This document shows positions 11,469 to 20,939 of a DNA stretch of 64,000 nucleotides, piece after piece. This DNA is from Prosapia bicincta (lineage: Eukaryota; Arthropoda; Insecta; Hemiptera; Cercopidae), in the NCBI GenBank assembly GCA_036971475.1, contig JBAIZL010000001.1:104660850-104724849 (forward strand), given 5' to 3'. Position numbers and translations under genes: made by a program. Within the stretch, counting starts at the first letter, position 1, and every line of letters begins with the position of its first letter. Under the pieces are notes generated by a model. That model saw nothing but the letters and a program-made list of their open reading frames with translations, ran no database searches and was not told the origin of the DNA.

Positions 11469-11470
<2 letters not shown>
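11206..11470 (-). mobile_element. PLE family P 3' end with terminal palindrome
   Basis: A second minus-strand P end directly beside the previous one, with its own ribozyme-like motif (11268-11308). Its outer end, GTTAATATATTACTATTG followed by TAAGTAATTTT, is repeated in inverted orientation up to 11470, producing a perfect small palindrome at about 11405-11470 next to a (TA)n tract. Confidence 0.7.
11268..11308 (-). ncRNA. Hammerhead-like motif, PLE family P
   Basis: Same fold as the other P copies. The core reads UUGGCAA and one A of the GAAA box is lost (GAAGG), so it is probably decayed. Confidence 0.35.

Positions 11471-11471
<1 letters not shown>

Positions 11472-11524
<53 letters not shown>
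11472..11524. repeat. (TA)n microsatellite
   Basis: About 53 bases of TA dinucleotide repeat at the junction between two PLE fragments. Confidence 0.95.
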
Positions 11525-11532
<8 letters not shown>

Positions 11533-11539
11533 CATTCGA

Positions 11540-11712
11540 TTTTTTATATTCCGTTATTAATTGTGGGACATATTTTTTCCGGTTGGTTTATTTTATTGAT
11601 TATGTTTCCTATGTTTTTGTAAGCTATGTTATTATTATCATTTTTTAGTGTTTTAGTTATTTCTTTTATGTTGTACGTGAATGCCCATTTTGTTGTTGGC
11701 ACCATTAAAACT
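11540..11712 (-). pseudogene. PLE coding fragment (region before GIY-YIG)
   Basis: The minus strand reads IKEITKTLKNDNNNIAYK and then NIINKI. The same region of the family H element at 60.6 kb reads ITKLFKNTNIKIAYK and INIINN. This is the linker ahead of the GIY-YIG domain. A short, truncated copy of a PLE related to family H. Confidence 0.5.
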
Positions 11713-11825
11713 TAAAAGACTCCCACAGTGCAGTGAATCCGAAAATAGAACAATAACGGTACACCACACCTTGTGACAACAGAAATTCCACACAACTCGC
11801 AGTCTACTACGAACCCTGGTCAGTA

Positions 11826-11872
11826 ATGCTTGATGATGGAGATACTACCAATCTTTGAAAGTTAACTCGCAT
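11826..11872 (+). ncRNA. Hammerhead ribozyme candidate, type I
   Basis: Stem I AUGC/GCAU (11826-11829 with 11869-11872); core UUGAUGA plus an added U (11830-11837); stem II GGAGAU/AUCUUU with a 7-base loop; GAA; stem III AGU/ACU closed over UA; cleavage predicted between C11868 and G11869. Every element of a type I hammerhead is present. The deviations are U at position 3 (U-G instead of C-G with position 8) and the added U before stem II. It lies 110 bases from a PLE fragment of opposite strand; no PLE coding sequence on the plus strand is adjacent. Confidence 0.6.
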
Positions 11873-11948
11873 AAATACCAAGTAAGATTCTTGTTTAAGT
11901 ACATATAGTGAAACTCATAAGTGAATACAAGAAAACAGTGTTGCAAAG

Positions 11949-11950
<2 letters not shown>

Positions 11951-12000
<50 letters not shown>
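11951..12000. repeat. (TA)n microsatellite
   Basis: About 50 bases of TA repeat immediately left of a PLE family N fold-back. Confidence 0.95.
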
Positions 12001-12002
<2 letters not shown>

Positions 12003-12004
<2 letters not shown>

Positions 12005-12400
12005 CATTTTTTGGACTAGGAGACTGACAGACTTACCTAGGTAAGAGTCCACACTGTAGTCTTGAGATAGAAACACATAAAAGCACTTAAACAATAATAT
12101 ATTTCAACCACACAGTGGTCTTTGTCAATCAAAGAGAAAACACAAAAAGAAATATGGGAGAAATAAAATAAATATGGATATAAAATATAAATATGGAGAT
12201 ATTTATTTTATTTCTCCCATATTTCTTTTTGTGTTTTCTCTTTGATTGACAAAGACCACTGTGTGGTTGAAATATATTATTGTTTAAGTGCTTTTATGTG
12301 TTTCTATCTCAAGACTACAGTGTGAACTCTTACCTAGGTAAGTCTGTCAGTCTCCTAGTCCAAAAAATGTAAATAATCTTTACCAACCAAAACTAACATA
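12003..12400. repeat. Large near-perfect palindrome of PLE family N ends
   Basis: Left arm about 12003-12190, right arm about 12192-12380. The arms are near-identical inverted copies of the family N terminus, from TTTTTTGGACTAGGAGACTG to the GAAATATGGGAGAAATAAA part, with almost no spacer. At the outer ends the words CTTACCTAGGTAAG (itself palindromic) occur on both sides. It is a fold-back of about 190 bp per arm with no coding sequence, followed by a (TA)n tract to about 12421. Confidence 0.85.
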
Positions 12401-12654
12401 TATATATATATATATATATATTGATATTTTACGTTGTCCATATATATAAAGTTATTATTGTTAAATGTAAACAATGTTGCAAACAAAGGCAAAAGCCACT
12501 GTGTAATGAATTCTAATATTCTTCTGAACGGTGGGCTATTGTCAACATCATTCTGTCGAGCAATGTTATTGGTGTTAGAAACAGCTCTTCTACTGTCTGC
12601 ATTGTTTTTGGAGACCACCCCTTTTCTACATGGACTTTCCCTTACGTATTTAGT

Positions 12655-13305
12655 AAAAAACCCAGCTACTTATTAGTATGGAACATTCCTAAGGTATTTT
12701 CATTAAAACTTTTTTTTGTGTCAGAAAATTATTTTTATCAACTTTTAGTTGGGTAAATCATTCAGTGCGCAGTAGTAAGTTGTGCTACGGCTACCTGTTT
12801 CTGCGGAGTGATACACAGCACAACTGTAATTTATGTTTTTGGAATCTAAACTTTGGTAAATATGCAGATTATTCACCCCCAATGGAGTGCGTATAAAATG
12901 AATCAAAACATGTCTTGTAGCCATATTAATAACTATTCATTTGGTAATGTATAAAATTACAACCAAATCTATCCTGACTGGATTCTGTATAGGTATATTT
13001 AAATACATGTATATGTCATTAAAACATGTGTAAGAATAGAGCTAACGTGAAGTCACTGTATCACTCCACTGACACAACTTAATACTAAATTTTATACCCA
13101 ACTAAAAATTAATAAACTATCCAAAAAAAATTACTTTATCATTTAGTGCAAGAGTTTTTATTTTGCCATTGCTCATTACACAGAAATTGGATTGAATACT
13201 TAAGAATAGTTTCAAAGTGAAGCAATTAAAAAAAAATATGGACGGAAATAGCCTTAGGATATGCTTAGGAATGTTCAATAATAATACCTAGCCGGGTTTG
13301 CAAAT
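12655..13305. mobile_element. Fold-back element F, copy 1
   Basis: A 0.65 kb non-coding element with long imperfect inverted arms. The outer left end is AAACCCAGCTACTTATTAG, then GGAACATTCCTAAG. The right end is the inverse, ending CTTAGGAATGTTC, then TAGCCGGGTTT. Inner arms hold a GTATCACTCC motif and its inverse GGAGTGATAC. The middle shares the ATCTATCCTGACTGGAT stretch with copy 2 at 48.4-52.2 kb. Termini of the CCC...GGG kind recall piggyBac, but TTAA is absent, so the superfamily is left open. Confidence 0.65.
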
Positions 13306-13579
13306 TCAAACATATTTGTTCGTTTACAAATCATGATTCGTTGTTTTTCATTGCAATGTATTGCCTATGGAGATTTTGGGTATTTTAAGTTCTTCAAAAC
13401 CCTATAAATGTTGTAAATTAAGAAAAACCTATAATTTTCCTTGCTCCTTCCTGTCAATACCTTTAATTTGAGCCACCTCCCAGCTCTATACGACCTTCCA
13501 AGCTCCCACAATTTTTCTCTCAAAATTTGTCTCATGAAATTATATATATACATATATTAGATATTACATATATACATAT
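13306..13579. other. Intron, no recognised feature
   Basis: Short stretch between fold-back F and a PLE P fragment; nothing recognised. Confidence 0.4.
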
Positions 13580-13980
13580 ATACAAAAATTCTAAAGTATC
13601 AAATGTTGCAGCACACCTAATATCCCATAAACACGAAATAACAAATTACGAAAATAACCTAACCATACTGGAAATAAATAACAACCCAATAGAACTAAAC
13701 TCACTAGAAAAATACCACATTTATAAAAACATACACAACAACTTAATGAATCTACAAACAACATATACAGAAGACATACTATATAGAAATATCATACACA
13801 CAGATCAAGAAAAAGTGCGCGTAACGTCAACAAACACCAACTTCACAGACCGAACATCCACAACAGAAAAACATCAGTGATTCGGCAATGGTCATTTGAC
13901 CGAAAGGTGCCTCATCACTCAAGGTAAAATTATTGCACTTAATGGTGGATAAAATTACTTACATAGTAATATATTAACTT

Positions 13981-13985
<5 letters not shown>
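13580..13985 (+). mobile_element. PLE family P, 3' fragment
   Basis: Encodes the tail after the GIY-YIG core: NSKVSNVAAHLISHKHEI-like text in a frame ending at 13880, here beginning abruptly after a short AT-rich stretch. The tail KYHIYKNIHNNLMNL is intact. The non-coding end follows, with a ribozyme-like motif (13877-13918) and then the GTGGATAAAATTACTTAC word. Confidence 0.75.
13877..13918 (+). ncRNA. Hammerhead-like motif, PLE family P
   Basis: Stem I GUGAU/AUCAC, core UCGGCAA plus U, stem II GGUCA/UGACC with the inner loop changed to UU-type, GAA, stem III AGG-UG-CCU, cleavage predicted after C13913. It overlaps the stop codon region of the PLE reading frame (the TGA of the frame lies in stem I). 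Confidence 0.4.

Positions 13986-14029
<44 letters not shown>
13986..14029. repeat. (TA)n microsatellite
   Basis: TA repeat abutting the family P end. Confidence 0.95.
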
Positions 14030-14033
<4 letters not shown>

Positions 14034-14529
14034 TTTGTTTTTTTTTAATATGCCCACAACATTTATTTATAGTGTAAAGTGGAGAGAGCCTTGGAGGCTT
14101 TCATTTCGAGAAGAGGGGGGCGTAGTACCAAAACGTTTGGGAGCTCTTAAAATAGTGGAAATTACAAAGCTAAAATTGTAAAGATTTGTAGATATATGTT
14201 TGTTACTAAATTTTAGGAAAAGTGTTGTTTCTTAAAGTTTTAAGATTGTTATGCTGGATCATCATAGCAAATGATTCCTATAAAATGTAATTTGTTAACT
14301 AAAAAATGTATCAAATAACTATGTCTTTTGTTTAACTGTGCAACCCCCCCCCTATTACCACAAGGATAAATATTAAATCTGGAAGAGGTATGTGATGTAT
14401 TACAAAAAATCATGTTTTTTTATAGCAGTGAGCTATAGCAGCAAAGCTGAAAAATATATTTGTGTTTGTCCTTTTACACTGAACAACAACAGATATAAAA
14501 ACTAGTACTAATCAATTATGTTTACCAAC
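14030..14529. other. Intron, no recognised feature
   Basis: Sequence between the (TA)n tract and the MED24 exon at 14530. It contains a G-run and a C-run (near 14115 and 14345) but no recognised element. Confidence 0.4.
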
Positions 14530-14622
14530 CTATGAGTTAAAGTCATTGCCTTCACTTTGGATAGTGTTGGTGCATGTACATCAAACTGCATTTTTCGAAT
14601 TATTTGAACCATCAAAGCAGAT
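14530..14622 (-). CDS. MED24: MED24 exon (fifth in this window)
   Basis: A 93-bp exon: acceptor TTTCTTTTGTAG, donor GTTGGT (weaker than the others but required by phase). It begins with one base that completes an arginine split with the previous exon (NNFSE-R) and ends with two bases of a serine completed by the next (LTH-S). The translation ALMVQIIRKMQFDVHAP aligns to the recalled vertebrate stretch VVIMNSILERMCADVLQ. The alternative donor three bases later would cause a stop in the next exon, so the GTTGGT site is preferred. Confidence 0.9.
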
Positions 14623-16489
14623 CTACAAAAGAAATTCTGAGTCAATGTAATAGAACTAATCAAGTAAATAGAAAATTTACATATAATTCTTAAATATAAG
14701 TACTTGAATTACTTTACTTTTCAAAAGAACATGTACAATGAATTTAAGGTATGATTTTCCATCTAGTGACTTTGATGGTGACTATTTTTCAACACACAGA
14801 AGAATACAATGATGGCTACACAAAAACAATATCAATATTCCTAACGTTTTGGGTTATTAATATTTGTTGAGTTTTATAAACACTACCTTTTTTTACTAAT
14901 ACATAAGTATCTTTGTTGTCACATTAATAGAAAATTTTGTTAATTAAATGATTAAGAGCCAATGAACAATTTCAACACCTATAAAAATCCATTGTGTTCA
15001 AATGTCAATCAGCAGTAACACAAACTTTATATATTTATTAACTTTAAAAATATTTATTCTCCAAATTTGTGAAACAGGTTTGAAATTCAAATATATTTTT
15101 GGCAAGTCTAAAGTGTTAGAAAACAAAATAAATAACATACTGATAGGTAGTAAGGGATCATGAAAAATGACAACTTTATTTTATTTTTAAATATAGGAAA
15201 AACATTTTTGCCAATAATATTAATCTGATTAAACTGTATCATAAACAAAATGAAAATTTGATAATGATGAAATAAATTTCAGTTTATATACTTATAAAAC
15301 AGATTTCAGTGAATTTTATGTTTGCAGAAGAAAGGTTTCAGGCAAATCTCAAATAAATGTTTCATTAAATATCGAAATCAATAAAGGATTTAAAAACTCT
15401 GAATAGTTAAAGTTATTACAAACTCCACAAAAACAAATCCTTCCTAATATGTTTCATAAAACAAAAATGACTGCAACCAGAATACAAAATTAAACAATTG
15501 CTATTGGTTTTCATCTTTAACTTGAGCTATTAGTTACGACTTATTAATTTTAACACACAGTATATTATAATCCAAAAAAGATCCTAACATCAATTTCAGG
15601 AAAAGATAGCAATTTCTATTCAAACCATAACTAAACAAAACTAAAAGATGCTACAGAAGTGCTTGCAAATAATATATGCTAAAGTTCACAAATTTAAATT
15701 ATTTTCAGACTATCATGTATGAATCTACAAAAATAATTATTGGATAATGACTAAGCAACAAAATAATTATTACTACCTGAAGAAGGACAGACTGTTATGT
15801 AGTTTTCTTGTAAATTATTAAAGTAAAGGACTATAAAAATTCATTTGTATAAAATTATAATCTTTTTATTAAGTTGAACATTTAAAATTGTTAACTATAA
15901 AAACTCACAAAATCTTGAGATTGCACACAATTATAGACAAAGAGGTGATTATGAACAAATAAAAGCAAAAATTGGTATATCTAAGACAAATTTAAAGGGG
16001 CAATTGGGTTAGGTTGAAGGTTGATTAAAATAGAGATTTGTCCGTTTATGTTAAAGAAGGATATTTTAATGTTTTGTGGACAGTATCCTTAAAAGCTATT
16101 GTAACATTTCTTCATGATCAGGACCACTTAACACAAATTTCTTCTTTGACACTACTTGAATTGAGATTGAAAAAGGTATGTAGCAAAATCAGCTTTTCTT
16201 ACGCCAAATCTTGTATTGAATTCTGACACCCCTTCACGTCCGTTCTATTATGTTGTTGTGTGCACCCACATTTGAATAAACAAAAATAATTGGATCATTT
16301 ACAGTGAATAAAGAATATAAGCTGTTATAGGTGCTCTTGAAATCAGACTTTACTGTTGTGCAGAACAGTATCTATTCTTTGATGATATGAATTATAATAG
16401 GTCTATTCTGTCTTTAACAGAATAAAATAGTTGATTGTTATAAAAAAAACATTGACTTTACACAGTTAAGTGTGTTTTCAGCAGTTTAA
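14623..16489. other. Intron, no recognised feature
   Basis: About 1.9 kb of AT-rich intron. A frame at 16038-16226 was checked and matches nothing I recognise. Confidence 0.5.
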
Positions 16490-17134
16490 CTCTTTGATTA
16501 GCATTCACGTACCAGTACGTGAGATCACATAACAGACAGCAGGAGAATTCTCGTATATGAACGTTCTACCACTTTCCTCAGATTAGCATTGCTGTATGTT
16601 GACGATTTTGTATTATATGTATTGTACTGCACTCTAGGTCTAATATTTGATATTATCTGGACAAGAAATGCTACAGAGGACATAGTCACCATTCTTTTGC
16701 ATAGAAAGTTTATGGGTTGTCTCACATGTTTACAGATGGTTGTATGATTTTGATACAAATAAATCAGGCATTTCTAACAAATTTGTTGTACCACTGGAAT
16801 TTAAAGAATCAGACATTTTCAAAATATTTTTCTATGGAGATTTGGTCAACAAAATTGTTACAGAAACCAAAGAATATTACAACTTTGTGTGTGAAAATAC
16901 TACAGTTCTGACCATTCAAAACAAAAAATGTGGACTGTTATTAATGTCGATGAAATTTATACTTTGTTAAATATTAAATATTTTCATAACAAATATTTAA
17001 AATAGAACAATAATTTAAAAAATTAGAGAGAAAGAAAAAGATAAATTAGGAAAAAGACAAATTAAAAAAATCTTTCAAAAATATGTTGCTCCCAGGGGAT
17101 TTATCAGGGCATGCATAAGTTGCTAATCATAGAG
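16490..17134 (+). mobile_element. piggyBac-type element, deletion derivative
   Basis: A 645-bp element with left terminus CTCTTTGATTAGCA after TTAA (16486-16489) and right terminus, as reverse complement, CTCTATGATTAGCA before TTAG (17135-17138). The target duplication is therefore TTAA with one mutated base. A perfect 16-base palindrome CACGTACCAGTACGTG lies at about 16505-16520. It keeps only a short transposase fragment. Confidence 0.65.
16717..16970 (+). pseudogene. piggyBac-like transposase N-terminal fragment
   Basis: The frame includes PLEFKESDIFKIFF, GDLVNKIVTETKEYYNF and LLLMSMKFI. This matches the beginning of the piggyBac transposase domain (DIF..FF...L...IV.ETN.Y). The rest of the domain is missing. 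Confidence 0.6.
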
Positions 17135-18100
17135 TTAGTCAAAGTTAAACCAATCTTTCATAATAATCATATTTATTTACAGAGAGCAAACACAGTTTAA
17201 CACTGTTGAATGGAAAAAATGTAATGTTTTTCATTTACTTGTAAGCACTAGTTGTAATTTAATAAAATATCTATAATATAAATACTACTGTTTGCAGAAG
17301 ATAATGACAATAATTTAGATAATGTTGATAAACAAAAACATATTTATCAACATCATAGTTTTTTGTTGTTGTTATTACTAACAATACTAATAATTTCTTG
17401 AACTTAATAACTTACTAGTTCAAAGATTAAACATTATTAGATAACTCTCATTTATTATCATTTAGTTAATAATGAACACAACAATTAATATATAAACATT
17501 AATAATAGATATAATTATGTATAAACCATATTAGAAAAGTTTACTTTTTCAGCTGGTTTAGCTTTTAGATTTGGTTTCAAAAGTTTAGAATTTTTTTTAC
17601 ATGTCTAACCAGGTCTCTGCCAGGGCGGTCATCAGATATCGCCTGCAATTTGGAGGGTAGATAAACACAAAATTTCCTATTACATAATGTAAGAAATAAT
17701 GAACATTTTGTGTGTTTTAACACTACAGTGTTCAAATAGTAATTGTATTGTGTACGTCAGGTTATTGTGCTATATTATATCATGAAAATGTAGTTTGATG
17801 AGGTTCTACAATAATTTCTAGGTTAGGTTAGTTTTAAACTTTTTAGGACACAAGCAAAAATAAATTTTTGTTCCGCCTTTTTTTAAAGGCCTGATTGCAT
17901 CACCAGGTAAGAAGTTTTACCTTATACCATTTGATCCTGAGATCAATACAATTTAATAATAAACTTTTAAAAGTTATAAATCAGATTCTCAAACTGAGAG
18001 GCATAGATTTTCATTTTAGGGCCTGGATAATTGCACTGAAACAGTAGACTGAAGTGAAATTTGTGTACTGAATTATCTCATTGTTTTTTGTAGAATGTTT
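17135..18100. other. Intron, no recognised feature
   Basis: AT-rich intron; a GGTTAGGTTAG word occurs near 17822. Nothing else recognised. Confidence 0.4.
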
Positions 18101-18124
18101 AGTCTTGATAGACTCTTGTTTATA

Positions 18125-18782
18125 ATTATATATATAGGAAAAACAACCAGATCATTTAAAATAAGATTTGAAGAACATTATAGAGCATTCAAAAACAAAA
18201 ATTCAAAAGTATCAAATGTTGCAGCACACCTAATATCACATAAACATGAAATAACAAATTACGAAAATAACCTAACCATACTTGAAATAAATAATAACCC
18301 AATAGAACTTAACTCACTAGAAAAATACCACATTTATAAAAACATACGCAACAATTTAATGAATCTACAAACAACATGTACAGAAGACATACTATATAAA
18401 AACATCATACACACAGATCAAGAGAAAGTGCGTGTAACGTCAACAAATACCAATATCACAGACCGAACATCTACACCAGAAAAATATCAGTGATTCGACA
18501 ATGGTCAAGTGACCGAAAGGTACCTCATCACTCAAGGTAAAATTATTGCACTCAATGGTGGATAAAATTACTTACAATAGTAATATATTAACTTCATAAA
18601 GTCAGTGCAACGGAAAAACAATGGATAACGTAAAATATCAAGAATTATATATATATATATATATATATATATGAAGTTAATATATTACTATGTGAGTAAT
18701 TTTATCCACCATTATAAAGTCAGTGCAACGGAAAAACAATGGATAATGTTAAATATCAAGAATATATATATATATATATATA
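18125..18782 (+). mobile_element. PLE family P, 3' part with a duplicated end
   Basis: The frame to 18493 begins inside the GIY-YIG domain (YIGKTTRSFKIRFEEHYRAF) and runs to the natural stop without a break. The non-coding end follows, with a ribozyme-like motif at 18490-18531, then the outer end (AAAACAATGGATAACGTAAA, TATCAAGAA) and (TA)n. A second, partly inverted copy of the outer end lies at 18672-18782. The upstream RT half is absent, so it is strongly 5'-truncated. Confidence 0.8.
18490..18531 (+). ncRNA. Hammerhead-like motif, PLE family P
   Basis: GUGAU/AUCAC stem I, core UCGACAA plus U, GGUCA/UGACC stem II, GAA, AGG-UA-CCU stem III, cleavage predicted after C18526. It represents the commonest form in the window. 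Confidence 0.45.
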
Positions 18783-18822
18783 AAATTAAAAAAAAATCTA
18801 AATAATCTTTACCAACCAAAAA

Positions 18823-18838
<16 letters not shown>

Positions 18839-18891
<53 letters not shown>
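18839..18891. repeat. A-run plus (TA)n microsatellite
   Basis: A run of A (about 18819-18840) leads into TA repeats, next to a stray PLE family N tail word (ATAATCTTTACCAACC, about 18800-18818). Confidence 0.9.
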
Positions 18892-18893
<2 letters not shown>

Positions 18894-18904
18894 CAATATG
18901 TTTT

Positions 18905-19101
18905 CTTGTGTATTAATAAAGAACAAAAGTCAAAATACAAATACAAGAATTATATTTCAATTTACAATTCAAAGCTTTTCTTTGGCTAACAGTACCAACA
19001 TCGTTGGTATTGGATGTTGGTACTGTTAGCCAACGAAAAGCTTTGAATTGTAAATTCAAATATAATTCTTGTATTTGTACTTTGACTTTTGTTCTTTATA
19101 T
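18905..19101. repeat. Palindromic junction of two PLE ends with half-hammerheads
   Basis: Arms of about 90 bases, about 18914-19004 and 19015-19101, are inverted copies (TTCAAAGCTTTTC on one side, GAAAAGCTTTGAA on the other) separated by about ten bases. Each arm holds the 3' half of a family H type hammerhead: stem II GUUGG/CCAAC, GAAA, and the AAGCUUU stem III. The CUGA part of the core is lost at the junction. The solo LTR at 19104 inserted directly next to it. Confidence 0.7.
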
Positions 19102-19103
19102 AT

Positions 19104-20569
19104 TGTAACATTTATAGAATGGGCTATATAATATTATTTAAGAATTGGAAGAATATATTAGAAATAACTCACACAAAATTTAAAAAGAAATTCATTAAAA
19201 GATTGGTTAGGTTAAAATTGAAACTAAATTTAGGTAAAAGCCTAGGATTGTAAACAAGGTATTTGAACTGTAAAATCGATTAGGAAATGTGTTATATCAA
19301 AACCCCTAACACATAAATTAAAACAAGATAATCTAATAATAATTATATTCAAACAAAATTGTAAATATTAGTAACATAGGGCATAAGTAATTACTTGAAG
19401 GAGAAAGTGAAAAAACGGTAGTAAACAAATTGAAAGGTTATGTTCTATGAATCCAGTCAAAACACACACATTTCGAAATATTACAAAAGTAAAACACAAA
19501 GACACTTCACACACTAATAATAGTAGTTAAATAAACACTGGAAGGTTTGTTAAGGATCGGAAAATTGAAACAGTATGTTAACCAAATTAAAACGGTGAAA
19601 ATAGTTCGTTGACATTAACAGATGTAGAAAGCAAGAAGTAGGTCAGTTGCAGTCGACTCTAGTGGGAAGGAACGGAACTTCGTTCAATTAGAGCATATGA
19701 TTTTTTTTAAGAAGGAGAAGCCGCCATATTAAAAAAACAAACAATTGTTTAAAATCTAAGGACGCGTAGTTAGAGTCAGTTTGGCGTGGGGACGCCGAGG
19801 AAGCAGACCTTTCTGAGAAGTCAAAATTTTACATTGGAAGGAATTCGTCAAAATTATACCGTTTTGTGAAGAAACTTGGCAAATTTAAATAAGGATAAGA
19901 AAATGTAAAGATAAAGTACAGTGATAATATATTTTGAAGGAACTAAAACGAATTTAAGTGTGAAAAAAGTGAAATTTAAAGACAACGGAATTCTACGTGT
20001 GAGCAAGCAGCCATTCGCCGTTATTTGATAAGTATATATAGCGCTATAAAAAATAAACTTTAGTGGACCTTTAAGATAATAGGGAAGTTTAATTTTGTAC
20101 ATTAGAATATCTTGTGATTAATAGTAATAAGATCATAATCCAGTTCAAATAGTTTCGCCTTTTTGCTTATTCCAAATTAAAGTTTTTCCATCGGGAAAAT
20201 ATTTATTAAAACTAATTTCAAAATTTAATATTGTTTTTCAAAAATTATTTAATTAACCTAAGAATTAAAAAAATATAGCCCATGCTATAAACCCCGAGAT
20301 AGTAAGAGATCGTAAAAATAGCCAAGGGTATTAAAATTGTGTAACTATAAAATCAAAAGAAATAAGAGTTAAACCGAGTTTGTTAAAACTTGTTAAGTTA
20401 TAAATTTTTGTTTTGTGTTTATTGTTTAAATGTTGAGATGAAATTGTGATAATAAAGAATTATGAATTGTTCCTGAGTAGTGTTTTTGTTTTAACTAGAA
20501 ATAAAATATCTTCATTTAAATAAAATAATAAATAATAAAACCCCGTTGCGTTTGTTTTATAAAAACATT

Positions 20570-20572
<3 letters not shown>
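19104..20572 (+). mobile_element. Probable solo LTR, copy 1 (1.47 kb)
   Basis: Starts TGTAACATTTATAGAATGGG and ends ATAAAAACATTACA, i.e. TG...CA as in retroviral-type LTRs. No reading frame of note. Inside, a TATATAGCGCTATAAA stretch (about 20035) could be a promoter and AATAAAG (about 20450) a polyadenylation signal. Shared GC-rich word GGGGACGCCGAGGAAGC. Followed by (TA)n. Three related copies lie at 33172, 38382 and 62575, all in the same orientation and all beside TA-rich sequence. The short imperfect inverted ends (TTGTAAYR) could also fit a TA-targeting DNA element. Confidence 0.6.

Positions 20573-20612
<40 letters not shown>
20573..20612. repeat. (TA)n microsatellite
   Basis: TA repeat between the LTR end and the outer end of PLE N1. 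Confidence 0.95.
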
Positions 20613-20615
<3 letters not shown>

Positions 20616-20875
20616 TTAGTTTTGGTTGGTAAAGATTATTTAGATTTTATGGACTAGGAGACTGACAGACTTACCTTGGTAAGAGTCCACACTGTAGTCT
20701 TGAAATAGAAACACATAAAAGCACTTAAACAATGATATATTTCAACCACACAGTGGTCTTTATCAGTCAAAGAGAAAACACAAAAAGAAATATGAGAGAA
20801 TGAAATAAAATAAATATAAATTGTAATCACAGATTGTTTAGAGTAGAAATCAGATGACACAGATGCACAGATTAA

Positions 20876-20939
<64 letters not shown>

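Noticed and set aside
12434..12676. Plus-strand frame of 80 codons next to fold-back F
   Set aside because: It spans the edge of the fold-back element and matches no family; probably chance.
19854..20102. Minus-strand frame of 82 codons, similar to one at 33909-34163
   Set aside because: Both lie in the LTR-like repeat at equivalent positions, with no start context or known motif. The similarity reflects the repeat, not a conserved protein.
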